Below, piece by piece: positions 27,951 to 35,759 of a stretch of 35,759 nucleotides of DNA. The notes under the pieces were generated by a model. That model saw only the letters and a program-made list of their open reading frames with translations. It searched no databases and was not told where the DNA came from. Source of the DNA: an uncultured Flavobacteriales bacterium (GTDB lineage Bacteria > Bacteroidota > Bacteroidia > Flavobacteriales_G > NORP312); NCBI GenBank assembly GCA_905480125.1, contig CAJQPE010000111.1, positions 1 to 35,759 on the forward strand, read 5' to 3'. Both the position numbers and the translations under genes were made by a program. The stretch's first letter is position 1, and each line of letters begins with the position of its first letter.

Positions 27951-29279
27951 ATGTCGCAAATTGTTAAGATTAGCAAAGGAGCAAACATTAAGTTGACCGG
28001 TGCTGCAGAAAAGGTGCTCGGAAACATTGAAAGACCTACTTCCTTTGCCGTATGTCCACCAAATTTTCATGGGTTAATGCCAAAATTAGCTGTTAAAGCT
28101 GGTGATAAAGTTAAAGCAGGGTCTACTTTGTTTTTTGATAAATACAATGAGCAGATTAAGTTTACCTCCCCTATAAGTGGTGAGGTTGTAGAAATTATTC
28201 GTGGTGCAAAAAGAAAAATACTAGAGGTTAAGTTAAAGGCGGATTCAGTTTTAGCCTACGAAAAATTTGAGGTATCTGCTGCTTCTGCGCAAGATGTGAA
28301 AAGCGCTTTGTTGATTTCGGGTCTTTGGCCATTCTTAAAGCAAAGACCCTATGATATTGTAGCGAACCCATCGGATTCTCCAAAATCCATTCACATTACA
28401 GGTATAGACTCTTCTCCTATTGCTGCTGATTATGAGTTCTTAATTAAAGGTCAAGAGGATGTTTTTCAAAAAGGTTTAGACGCTTTAGCCAAACTTACTT
28501 CAGGAAAAGTTCATTTGAACGTAAATGATAAGACATTGTTCGATTCTGCTAAAAACGTGCAGATAAATAAAATTTCAGGTCCACATCCATCTGGCAATGT
28601 TGGTATTCAAGTTCACCATATAGATCCTGTTAACAAAGGGGAAATTGTTTGGGTGCTAAGAGCACCAGATGTTTTGTCTATTGGTAGGTTATTTAAAGAT
28701 GGTAAATATGATGCTTCAAAAGTTGTTGCATTAGCGGGGTCTAAAGTGAGTTCACCTAAGTATTATAAAGTTTTACCTGGTGCAAATATTAAAGAAATGT
28801 TTGGTAACGAAATTAACAATGGCTCGAGAGTAATATCAGGTAACGTTCTCTCTGGTGATGATGTTTCGATAGATGGTTATGTAGGATTTTACGATTACCA
28901 GATATGTGCAATTCCTGAGGGTGGTGAAGATGAAATGTTCGGTTGGATGGCTCCAAGGTTTAATAAATTTAGCTTATCGAAAACCTTCTTTTCTTGGATG
29001 ACACCAAATAAAGAGTACGATTTGAATACCAACATGAATGGTGAAGAAAGGGCTTTCGTAGTAACTGGTGAATACGAAAAAGTGTTTCCTATGGATATCC
29101 TTCCTGTATTTCTTTTAAAGTCAATGATAACAGAAGATATTGACGCAATGGAAGGTTTGGGAGTTTATGAAGTTGCACCGGAAGATTTCGCATTATGTGA
29201 ATACGGTTGTACTTCAAAAATTGAGACCCAAAAAATAGTTAGAAAAGCATTAGATTTAGTTAAACGGGAGTGTGGTTAA
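27951..29279 (+). CDS. nqrA: Na+-translocating NADH:quinone reductase subunit A
   Basis: A 442-residue cytoplasmic-side subunit of the six-subunit Na+-NQR complex, which oxidises NADH, reduces quinone and pumps sodium. Family text: SKGANIKLTGAAEK at the start, PNFHGLMPKLAVKAGDKVKAG (the biotinyl-like hammerhead), LSGLWPFLKQRPYD-like segment near residue 125, GPHPSGNVGIQVHHIDPV, and the C-terminal YEVAPEDFALCEYGCTSK. No membrane segment, as in the family. First gene of nqrABCDEF and preceded by a good promoter. Length matches relatives. Confidence 0.98.
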   Translation: MSQIVKISKGANIKLTGAAEKVLGNIERPTSFAVCPPNFHGLMPKLAVKAGDKVKAGSTLFFDKYNEQIKFTSPISGEVVEIIRGAKRKILEVKLKADSVLAYEKFEVSAASAQDVKSALLISGLWPFLKQRPYDIVANPSDSPKSIHITGIDSSPIAADYEFLIKGQEDVFQKGLDALAKLTSGKVHLNVNDKTLFDSAKNVQINKISGPHPSGNVGIQVHHIDPVNKGEIVWVLRAPDVLSIGRLFKDGKYDASKVVALAGSKVSSPKYYKVLPGANIKEMFGNEINNGSRVISGNVLSGDDVSIDGYVGFYDYQICAIPEGGEDEMFGWMAPRFNKFSLSKTFFSWMTPNKEYDLNTNMNGEERAFVVTGEYEKVFPMDILPVFLLKSMITEDIDAMEGLGVYEVAPEDFALCEYGCTSKIETQKIVRKALDLVKRECG

Positions 29280-29311
29280 TTCACCCTGTTGATTAGTAAA
29301 TGAAAGATTAG

Positions 29312-30502
29312 ATGAAAGCATTAAACGATTTTATCAAAAAAATAAAACCAAGCGATGAAGGAAAATTTCCTATCATGCATGCAATATGGGATGGAACTTA
29401 TACTTTCTTATTTGTGCCTGGTCACACCAATAAGAATGGCGTGCATGTTCGTGACGGTATCGACTTGAAAAGGACTATGATTATGGTTGTTCTAGCCATG
29501 ATTCCTGCATTACTTTTTGGTATGTTTAATGTCGGCCATCAGCATTTATTGGCAATTGGCGAAGTAACCAGAGATATGCCCGTCATGGAGATGTTTATGG
29601 ATAAATTTATTTTTGGTACATTAAAAGTTCTTCCTTTAATAGTGGTTTCTTATGGAGTTGGTTTAGGTATTGAGTTTGTTTTTGCTGCACTGAATAAGCA
29701 CTCGATTCATGAAGGCTTTTTAGTTTCTGGAATGTTAATCCCCTTAATTATGCCTGTAGATGTGCCGTTGTGGATGGTGGCTGTAGCTACTGCTTTTGCG
29801 GTAATTATTGGTAAAGAAGTGTTTGGTGGCACAGGAATGAACATTGTAAATATCGCACTTACAGCCAGAGCATTTTTGTTCTTTGCATATCCTACAAAAA
29901 TGTCTGGTGATCAAGTTTGGATAAATACTTCTTTAGATGAAGGACAGCAGTTAGTTGATGGATTTTCAGGAGCTACAGGTCTAGGCAATGCTGTTGAAGG
30001 GGGAAAAAGTGCATTAGATGAAATGGGTGCAAGTACATTTGAAGCGTTTATCGGATTTATACCAGGTTCAATTGGCGAAACTTCGGTTATTGCAATTGGA
30101 ATTGGTGCAATTATTTTATTGTTGACCAATATTGCAAGTTGGCGGATTATGCTATCAGCTGTAATAGGAGGAATAGTAATGGCAAGTATTTTTAATATGG
30201 TAGGGGATGATGGCTCGTTTATGGCTGTTCCAGCTTTGCACCAATTAATGTTAGGGGGGTTCGCATTTGGAGTTGTCTTTATGGCCACAGATCCTGTTAC
30301 TGCTGCGCAAACTAATCAAGGCAAATGGGTATATGGATTTATGATTGGAATTTTAGGAATATTAATTCGTGTAGCTAACCCAGCATACCCAGAAGGAATA
30401 ATGCTAGCAATTTTGATTGCAAACGTGTCTGCACCATTAATTGACCATGTTGTAGTTCAGAACAATATTAAGAAAAGATTAAAAAGAGTTAAAACTGTAT
30501 AA
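29312..30502 (+). CDS. nqrB: Na+-translocating NADH:quinone reductase subunit B
   Basis: A 396-residue membrane subunit related to RnfD, with about ten hydrophobic segments. The covalent FMN site is visible: DGFSGATGLGN with the flavinylated Thr at residue 222. Other family text: HVRDGIDLKRTM, GKEVFGGTGMNIVNIALTARAFL, and FMATDPVTAAQT near the end. It holds FMN and much of the sodium path in the known complex. It follows nqrA by 32 bp and is 2 bp from nqrC. Flavinylation needs an ApbE transferase, which is not in this window. Confidence 0.98.
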   Translation: MKALNDFIKKIKPSDEGKFPIMHAIWDGTYTFLFVPGHTNKNGVHVRDGIDLKRTMIMVVLAMIPALLFGMFNVGHQHLLAIGEVTRDMPVMEMFMDKFIFGTLKVLPLIVVSYGVGLGIEFVFAALNKHSIHEGFLVSGMLIPLIMPVDVPLWMVAVATAFAVIIGKEVFGGTGMNIVNIALTARAFLFFAYPTKMSGDQVWINTSLDEGQQLVDGFSGATGLGNAVEGGKSALDEMGASTFEAFIGFIPGSIGETSVIAIGIGAIILLLTNIASWRIMLSAVIGGIVMASIFNMVGDDGSFMAVPALHQLMLGGFAFGVVFMATDPVTAAQTNQGKWVYGFMIGILGILIRVANPAYPEGIMLAILIANVSAPLIDHVVVQNNIKKRLKRVKTV

Positions 30503-30504
30503 AG

Positions 30505-31323
30505 ATGGCTATTAATAGAGATAGTAACGTATATACGCTTTCGTTTGCTGCCCTTATGGTGGTTTTAGTAGGTGGTTTCCTGGCTTTTGTGTCAATGAGT
30601 TTAAAACCAATACAAAAAGCTAATCAGACTAACGAAAAAATGCAAAATATTCTTCAGGCAATTGGTATTGAAGAAACGGAAACGGTTTCAAGAGATGAAG
30701 CCGGTGCAATTTTTAATGACTATGTTAAAAGGAGAATCACTATTGATTACAATGGTAAAATTCTAAGTGATTTAGGAGTGGCCGACCCAATTAATCCCCA
30801 AGATAAATTAGATGCTTTTAACATTGATATTAGAAAGGAGTATTCTAAATATATTAAACCTATCATGAATGCAAATAAAGGTAATGATGAAAAAATAAAA
30901 TCGGAATTGGCAAACAATGAAAATATACATTTTCCATTATTTATTTGTGAGAGTAATGGTAACAAATACATGGTAACATCATGCAGTGGAAAGGGACTTT
31001 GGGATGATATATGGGGATACATTGGTTTCGAATCTGATGGAAAAACTATTAGCGGTGCTATTTTTGATCACAAAGGGGAAACGCCCGGTTTAGGTTCTGT
31101 AATTACAGAGGATTGGTTTGAAAAACAATTTAGATCGAAATCTATTCATGAAAATGGTTATAGTGCTATACAAGTACTCAAGCCTGGTAAAAATTTAGAT
31201 AACCATCAAGTAGATGGTATAAGTGGTGCAACATTTACAGGTGTTGGAGTTGATGAAATGATGGGAAGAAGTATGGAAGTTTATTACAACTTTGTCCAAT
31301 CTAATCCGAAGGTTTTAAACTAA
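30505..31323 (+). CDS. nqrC: Na+-translocating NADH:quinone reductase subunit C
   Basis: A 272-residue subunit with one N-terminal membrane helix (about 10-30, LSFAALMVVLVGGFLAF) and a periplasmic FMN domain. The flavinylation motif is DGISGATFTG with the acceptor Thr243. Other markers: LWDDIWGYIGFESDG and HKGETPGLGSVI. It is slightly longer than many homologues because of a charged stretch at about 85-135. The start is 2 bp after the nqrB stop. Confidence 0.98.
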   Translation: MAINRDSNVYTLSFAALMVVLVGGFLAFVSMSLKPIQKANQTNEKMQNILQAIGIEETETVSRDEAGAIFNDYVKRRITIDYNGKILSDLGVADPINPQDKLDAFNIDIRKEYSKYIKPIMNANKGNDEKIKSELANNENIHFPLFICESNGNKYMVTSCSGKGLWDDIWGYIGFESDGKTISGAIFDHKGETPGLGSVITEDWFEKQFRSKSIHENGYSAIQVLKPGKNLDNHQVDGISGATFTGVGVDEMMGRSMEVYYNFVQSNPKVLN

Positions 31324-31345
31324 TAATAATTGATCATATACCGCA

Positions 31346-32017
31346 ATGAGTGAAGAAACAAAAGAGGCGTTATTCTCACCTAAGAATAAAAAGCTAATAG
31401 CAGAACCAATAAATATCAATAACCCGGTAACAATTCAGGTTTTAGGTATATGTTCAGCTTTAGCTGTAACAGTTCAGATTGATAATGCATTAATTATGTC
31501 AATTGCAGTTATGGCAGTTTTGGTTATAGGAAATGTTTTGGTGTCTTTGATGAGAAATGCGATACCAAGTAAAATTCGGATTATTGTTCAATTAGTTGTT
31601 GTTGCAGCGCTTGTAATTATTGTTAGCGAAGTTCTGAAAGCATATGTATATGATGTATCTAAACAACTTTCTGTATTTGTTGGTTTGATTATTACCAACT
31701 GCATTATTATGGGACGATTAGAGGCATTTGCAATGGGTAATAAGCCTTGGGCATCTGCATTAGATGGCGTGGGTAATGGTTTTGGTTATGGGTTGGTATT
31801 GGTAATAGTAGCCTTTTTTAAAGAGGTATTTGGCTCAGGAACGATAACTATTCCAGGTTTCGAGAAGTTTCACGTTATCCCACAAGCATTTTATGATATG
31901 GGATATGAGAATAACGGTTTAATGCTTTTACCCCCATCATCATTAATCATTGTAGCGATATATATCTGGTTTCAGAAATCTAAAAATCCAGAATTAATTG
32001 ATGAACATGGTTCATAG
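31346..32017 (+). CDS. nqrD: Na+-translocating NADH:quinone reductase subunit D
   Basis: A 223-residue integral membrane protein with about six helices, homologous to RnfE. Family text: PININNPVTIQVLGICSALAV near the N-terminus, ISTKIR-like IPSKIRIIVQLVVVA, and VGLIITNCIIMGRLEAFAMG, which includes the Cys that in the solved complex binds the intramembrane 2Fe-2S centre with NqrE. The region LDGVGNGFGYGLVLV follows. Spacing to nqrC and nqrE is about 20 bp each. Confidence 0.98.
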   Translation: MSEETKEALFSPKNKKLIAEPININNPVTIQVLGICSALAVTVQIDNALIMSIAVMAVLVIGNVLVSLMRNAIPSKIRIIVQLVVVAALVIIVSEVLKAYVYDVSKQLSVFVGLIITNCIIMGRLEAFAMGNKPWASALDGVGNGFGYGLVLVIVAFFKEVFGSGTITIPGFEKFHVIPQAFYDMGYENNGLMLLPPSSLIIVAIYIWFQKSKNPELIDEHGS

Positions 32018-32037
32018 TTTCAAATAAAAAAAGAAAA

Positions 32038-32646
32038 ATGGAATTAGTCAATATTTTTGTAAGAAGCGCTTTTGCTGATAATATGATTTTTACGTTCTTT
32101 TTCGGGATGTGCTCATATCTAGCAGTTTCCAAAACTGTTAAAACAGCTGTGGGCCTTGGAGCTGCGGTTATATTTGTATTAGGTATTACTGTTCCTCTGA
32201 ACTTTTTACTAGAAACTTATATTCTTAAAGAAGGAGCTTTAACTTGGTTAGGGGAAGAATATGCATCTTATGATCTAAGCTTCTTGAGTTTTATAATGTT
32301 TATTGCTGTAATTGCTTCTACGGTTCAATTGGTAGAGATGTTAGTTGAGAAATTTTCTCCAGCACTCTACGGTGCTTTGGGTATTTTCTTGCCACTTATT
32401 GCTGTAAATTGTGCGATTTTAGGCGGTGCACTTTTTATGCAACAAAAACAGTTTAACAATGTAGGTGAAGCTACGGTTTACGGATTAGGATCTGGATTTG
32501 GATGGTTTATTGCAATTGTTTTGATAGCGGCAATTAGAGAGAAAATTAAATACTCTCATATACCAGGGCCATTGAAAGGCGTTGGAATGGCGTTTATTCT
32601 TACAGGTTTAATGGGATTAGGATTTTTAGGATTTTTAGGGTTTTAA
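32038..32646 (+). CDS. nqrE: Na+-translocating NADH:quinone reductase subunit E
   Basis: A 202-residue integral membrane protein with about six helices, paralogous to NqrD but in opposite topology. Seen: VRSAFADNMIFTFFFGMCSYLAVSK-type start (including the first conserved Cys), LPLIAVNCAILGGALF (second Cys), and GLGSGFGWFIAIVLIAAIREK. The C-terminus is GLGFLGFLGF, encoded by short GGATTTTTA repeats. In the known structure NqrD and NqrE together hold a 2Fe-2S centre. Confidence 0.98.
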   Translation: MELVNIFVRSAFADNMIFTFFFGMCSYLAVSKTVKTAVGLGAAVIFVLGITVPLNFLLETYILKEGALTWLGEEYASYDLSFLSFIMFIAVIASTVQLVEMLVEKFSPALYGALGIFLPLIAVNCAILGGALFMQQKQFNNVGEATVYGLGSGFGWFIAIVLIAAIREKIKYSHIPGPLKGVGMAFILTGLMGLGFLGFLGF

Positions 32647-32675
32647 GAGTAGTTATTAATTAGAAAGTCAAAGAA

Positions 32676-34046
32676 ATGAATACAGGAGTAATTATAGTTA
32701 CCATAGTAGTTTTCTTATTAGTAGTGTTGCTGCTCGTTAGTGTTTTGTTATTTGCAAAGGCAAAATTGATGCCTTCAGGGAAGATAAACATCACTATTAA
32801 TGGTGATACCAAATTAGAAGTTGATGGTGGAGGTACATTACTTTCTACTCTTGGTTCGAACGGAATATTCTTACCATCGGCTTGTGGAGGTGGAGGTACC
32901 TGTGTGCAGTGTATATGTCAAGTTCATGCTGGTGGCGGAGAAATCTTACCCACAGAAGCCCCGCATTTTTCTAGAAAAGAAATAGCTTCGAATCATCGTC
33001 TTGGTTGCCAAGTAAAGGTAAAAGAAGACATGGAAATTGAAATTGAAGAGGAGATTCTTGGCATAAAAGAATGGGAGGCCAAGGTTGTTTCAAATTATAA
33101 TGTCGCTACCTATATAAAGGAGTTTATTGTTGAAATACCAGAAGATATGGATTATAAGGCGGGCGGTTATATTCAAATTAAAATTCCTAAGTGTGTTGTT
33201 AAATTTGCAGATATGGATGTCTCAGCCCACCCGCAAGACCATCCTGGGGAACCAGATAAATTCATTAATGAATGGGCAGATGGTCCATTTGCAATGCGGA
33301 ATCTAGTGATGAACAATACTGAAGAAGTTGTAAGAGCATATTCAATGGCTTCGTATCCAGCAGAAGGAAGGAAAATTATGTTAAACGTTCGGGTTGCTGC
33401 TCCGCCTTTCGACCCTATGGCAGGGCCATTGAGAAAGGATAAAGATGGCAAACAAGTGATGGGTAGGGATGGAAAGCCAGCACATGAAGGCGGCTGGATG
33501 AATGTTAATCCCGGAATTGCGTCATCTTATATTTTTAACCTTAAAGAAGGAGATAAAGCGATTATCTCTGGGCCTTATGGAGAGTTCTTCATAAATAATT
33601 CTGATGCAGAAATGCTTTATATAGGTGGTGGAGCTGGAATGGCTCCTATGCGTTCGCACTTATATGAATTATTTAAGACATTAAAAACTGGTCGTAAAGT
33701 TTCTTATTGGTATGGAGGTCGTTCCAGAGCAGAACTATTCTATATCCATTATTTTAGAGATTTGGAAAAAGAATTCCCTAACTTTAAATTCTATCTTGTC
33801 TTATCTAATGCATTGGATTCTGATAATTGGGTAAATAAAAGCGATATTAATGATCCAAAGGGAGATGGATTTTCGGGATTTGTGCACCAAGTTGTAATTG
33901 ATGAATATTTGAACACACATGATGCTCCTGAGGATATAGAATTTTATTTCTGTGGCCCACCGATGATGAACCAAGCTGTAATTAAAATGTGTGACGATTG
34001 GGGTGTTCCAGACGAAAATGTAAGATTTGATGACTTTGGAGGTTAA
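32676..34046 (+). CDS. nqrF: Na+-translocating NADH:quinone reductase subunit F
   Basis: The 456-residue NADH-oxidising subunit. Domains in order: one N-terminal membrane helix (about 3-27), a 2Fe-2S ferredoxin domain with Cys70, Cys76, Cys79 and Cys111 (CGGGGTCVQC and LGC), an FAD domain with RAYSMASYP, and a NADH-binding domain with GGGAGMAPMRSH and the C-terminal FCGPPMMNQAVIKM ending FDDFGG. The cysteine numbers match those known for the Vibrio enzyme. It is the electron entry of the pump. Last gene of the operon, followed by a weak terminator. Confidence 0.98.
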   Translation: MNTGVIIVTIVVFLLVVLLLVSVLLFAKAKLMPSGKINITINGDTKLEVDGGGTLLSTLGSNGIFLPSACGGGGTCVQCICQVHAGGGEILPTEAPHFSRKEIASNHRLGCQVKVKEDMEIEIEEEILGIKEWEAKVVSNYNVATYIKEFIVEIPEDMDYKAGGYIQIKIPKCVVKFADMDVSAHPQDHPGEPDKFINEWADGPFAMRNLVMNNTEEVVRAYSMASYPAEGRKIMLNVRVAAPPFDPMAGPLRKDKDGKQVMGRDGKPAHEGGWMNVNPGIASSYIFNLKEGDKAIISGPYGEFFINNSDAEMLYIGGGAGMAPMRSHLYELFKTLKTGRKVSYWYGGRSRAELFYIHYFRDLEKEFPNFKFYLVLSNALDSDNWVNKSDINDPKGDGFSGFVHQVVIDEYLNTHDAPEDIEFYFCGPPMMNQAVIKMCDDWGVPDENVRFDDFGG

Positions 34047-34077
34047 TTAATATTAATATCTAAACTGAAGCAGAAGC

Positions 34078-34102
34078 CGCAATGGCAATTTTGCGTTTTT
34101 TT
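34078..34102 (+). terminator. Weak hairpin with U-tract after nqrF
   Basis: CGCAA (34078-34082), 8-nt loop, TTGCG (34091-34095), then seven T. The stem is only five base pairs, so termination may be partial. An outer AAGCC/GGCTT pairing could extend the structure. Confidence 0.45.
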
Positions 34103-34285
34103 ATTGGCTTTAGTTGTTGTTTTTCAGGTTGTAAAGTTTTGCCAATAAAGGAGATAAGATTGCGATCATAAAAAGTTAGAAAACAACTTTAACTAATTAC
34201 AAGATAATTTTTTGAGTAAAAAACCAACCTTTTTAGTTTTTTTTCGTCTTTAAGCAATAGTTACCTAATATTAATTATTTTCTCT

Positions 34286-35759
34286 ATGGAAAAATTCATT
34301 TTCTACAGTTTTCTATTGATAAGTATCTCTTTATCGGCTCAGGTCGCGACACCACTTAATGCTGGGTTTAAGCAGTCTTTGAATCAAGAAAAATGTAAAG
34401 CTGCAATTGAACATAATAAATTATTGCAGACTGACCCCAGTTATGCAGCAGCGGTTCTTCAGAATGAAAGTATTGTTCAGCAAATTTTAAATTCAGGTTC
34501 TAGAGCACAAACAGTTTATAATATTCCAGTTGTGGTTCATGTTATGCACTTAGGAGAGAACGTTGGGGTAGGTACAAATATTTCAGATGCACAAATTCAA
34601 AGTGCAATTGACAATTTAAACGATTGTTATGGCGGGTTGGCTCCCTATATTACTGACGTTGGAATACAGTTTAGTTTAGCTAAAAGAACTCCATTATGCG
34701 CTTCTACATCAGGAATTCTTAGAGTTGATTGTTCTGGTTTTAGTGATGGAGGCGATGATTATATCACAGTAGGTGCTACAGATGACAATAGGGATGCGCT
34801 GAAGGCACTGAGTAAATGGCCGAATACAAGTTATTATAATATCTGGATAGTCAACGAAATTGATAACAATGACGGTGGTGCAGGAACACAAGGATACGCT
34901 TATTTTCCTGGCGCAAGCGCAACTGTTGATGGGGCTGTAATTTTATTTAATTCTTTTGGTTATGACCCAACAGGTACTCTTGGTTATAATTTAAAGTCAT
35001 ACACCAATTATAATGCAACAGCCAATCATGAATTAGGTCATGCGTTGAATCTTTATCACACATTCGAAGGCGATTTTGATGATACTAGTTGCCCTTCTGG
35101 AAATCAGTGCGGAAGTGATCTTGGTGATTGTTGTAGTGATACTGACCCACACAAAAGAAGTGATGGTGATTGTGGAGATTCTGGATTAACTTGCGCAGGG
35201 GCAGGCACAGACCTTTCAGATATAGTAACTAATATTATGGCGTATTCATCTGACGTATGTCAAGTTAAATACACAACAGAACAACAAGCAAGAATGCGCG
35301 CAGCCTTGGAGGGAACTCGTGCTGGTCTGATCAGTTCCTTAGGTGCAACTGTTCCTCCTGCGCAAGCTCCAAATACTACCGCAGCAAATTGTGAACCAGT
35401 AACGCAAGCAACTGGTTTAGGTGGTGGATTTGGTGGCATTATGCAAGTTAAATTCGCTAGCGTAGTTTCAACCACATCCAATTCGCAGGGAGATGGTGCA
35501 GGAGATTACCCAACTGGATATGTAGATAAATCCTTAGATTGCAGTTCTTATGCTGAATTAGAAGAAGGAGAAACTTTTAATGTTTCTGTGAGTACTTGGT
35601 TTAACGATCATAATGTAAAAGTTTATGTCGATTGGAATAATGACGCAACTTTAGCTGCTGGAGAAGAAGAACTTTCGTTAACTGTCAATACAGCTCATCC
35701 AACAGAAACTAATTGGAAACAAGCCACCGGCCAAATAACTGTTCCGGGCGGTGTAACAA
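34286..35759 (+). CDS. M43-type secreted metalloprotease with GEVED domain (partial, runs off the right edge)
   Basis: The frame is open for 491 codons without a stop. Seen: a signal peptide (MEKFIFYSFLLISISLSAQ), a pro-region to about residue 75, then a metzincin domain with VYNIPVVVHVMH near 78-89, the zinc motif HELGHALNLYH at 248-258 and the Met-turn NIMAYSS with Met318. This resembles the M43 (pappalysin-like) proteases of Bacteroidota. The usual HExxHxxGxxH glycine is Asn255 here. Many Cys occur between 270 and 310. A GEVED-like domain begins near 410 (VDKSLDCSSYAELEEGE, VKVYVDWNNDATLAAGEEEL), which in relatives precedes further adhesion modules and a T9SS C-terminal domain. That end is outside the window, so T9SS export is expected rather than seen. 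Confidence 0.88.
   Translation, partial: MEKFIFYSFLLISISLSAQVATPLNAGFKQSLNQEKCKAAIEHNKLLQTDPSYAAAVLQNESIVQQILNSGSRAQTVYNIPVVVHVMHLGENVGVGTNISDAQIQSAIDNLNDCYGGLAPYITDVGIQFSLAKRTPLCASTSGILRVDCSGFSDGGDDYITVGATDDNRDALKALSKWPNTSYYNIWIVNEIDNNDGGAGTQGYAYFPGASATVDGAVILFNSFGYDPTGTLGYNLKSYTNYNATANHELGHALNLYHTFEGDFDDTSCPSGNQCGSDLGDCCSDTDPHKRSDGDCGDSGLTCAGAGTDLSDIVTNIMAYSSDVCQVKYTTEQQARMRAALEGTRAGLISSLGATVPPAQAPNTTAANCEPVTQATGLGGGFGGIMQVKFASVVSTTSNSQGDGAGDYPTGYVDKSLDCSSYAELEEGETFNVSVSTWFNDHNVKVYVDWNNDATLAAGEEELSLTVNTAHPTETNWKQATGQITVPGGVT

Noticed and set aside
29911-30288. 125-residue minus-strand frame within nqrB
   Set aside because: It is antisense to a certain, conserved gene and its Ile/Pro/Asn-rich product matches no family I know.
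32609-32643. GGATTTTTA repeats at the nqrE 3' end as a regulatory repeat
   Set aside because: They encode the conserved-type hydrophobic GLGFLGFLGF terminus; only two to three imperfect copies.

Overview
The window is a piece of a low-GC chromosome from a member of the Bacteroidota, most likely a flavobacterium-like marine or aquatic species. The lineage call rests on type IX secretion (T9SS) genes, a T9SS-sorted esterase, Bacteroidota-specific outer-membrane families (Porin_10-like, CBM9/DUF5916, PorE-like OmpA), a complete Na+-translocating NADH:quinone reductase operon, and TAnnTTTG promoter boxes. The genus cannot be fixed from this sequence.

Layout: 1-632 is the end of an rRNA operon (23S 3' end, 5S, strong terminator). 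A putative porin follows 21 bp later and converges, with interlocked stop codons, on a CBM9/DUF5916 outer-membrane protein. Next on the minus strand come a PorE-like OmpA protein and a TPR lipid-free secreted protein (one operon, 7948 to 4749). From about 22345 down to 8245 runs a tightly packed minus-strand series: FtsB/DivIC, an M61 peptidase, an asparagine-synthase-like amidotransferase, a GT4 glycosyltransferase, a Wza-type export lipoprotein, a Wzc-type tyrosine autokinase, RfbC, a WecA/MraY-type sugar-phosphate transferase, a lytic transglycosylase and UvrA. The middle of this series is a compact exopolysaccharide module: lipid-linked sugar initiation (WecA type), sugar modification (RfbC, AsnB-like), chain building (GT4) and regulated export (Wza/Wzc). 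No flippase or polymerase is present in the window, so the pathway must be completed elsewhere.

From 22727 to 27815 are separate minus-strand units: a T9SS-targeted esterase, proline-catabolic PruA, ApaG, and the T9SS translocon plug protein. The plug gene is divergent from nqrABCDEF (27951-34046, plus strand). The window ends inside an M43-type metalloprotease with a GEVED domain, starting at 34286 and open at the right edge.

Most notable observations: (1) a repeated promoter geometry, TAnnTTTG-N5-start codon, before three genes (DUF5916, ftsB, T9SS plug), which predicts leaderless mRNAs; (2) an in-frame hexanucleotide repeat giving eight Tyr-Gly units in the phosphorylated tail of the Wzc-like kinase; (3) frequent TTG/GTG starts in the polysaccharide operon; (4) a porin gene starting directly behind the rRNA terminator. 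I found no CRISPR array, IS element, prophage, tRNA or recognisable defence system, and no clear new multi-gene system; this is mainly core chromosome.
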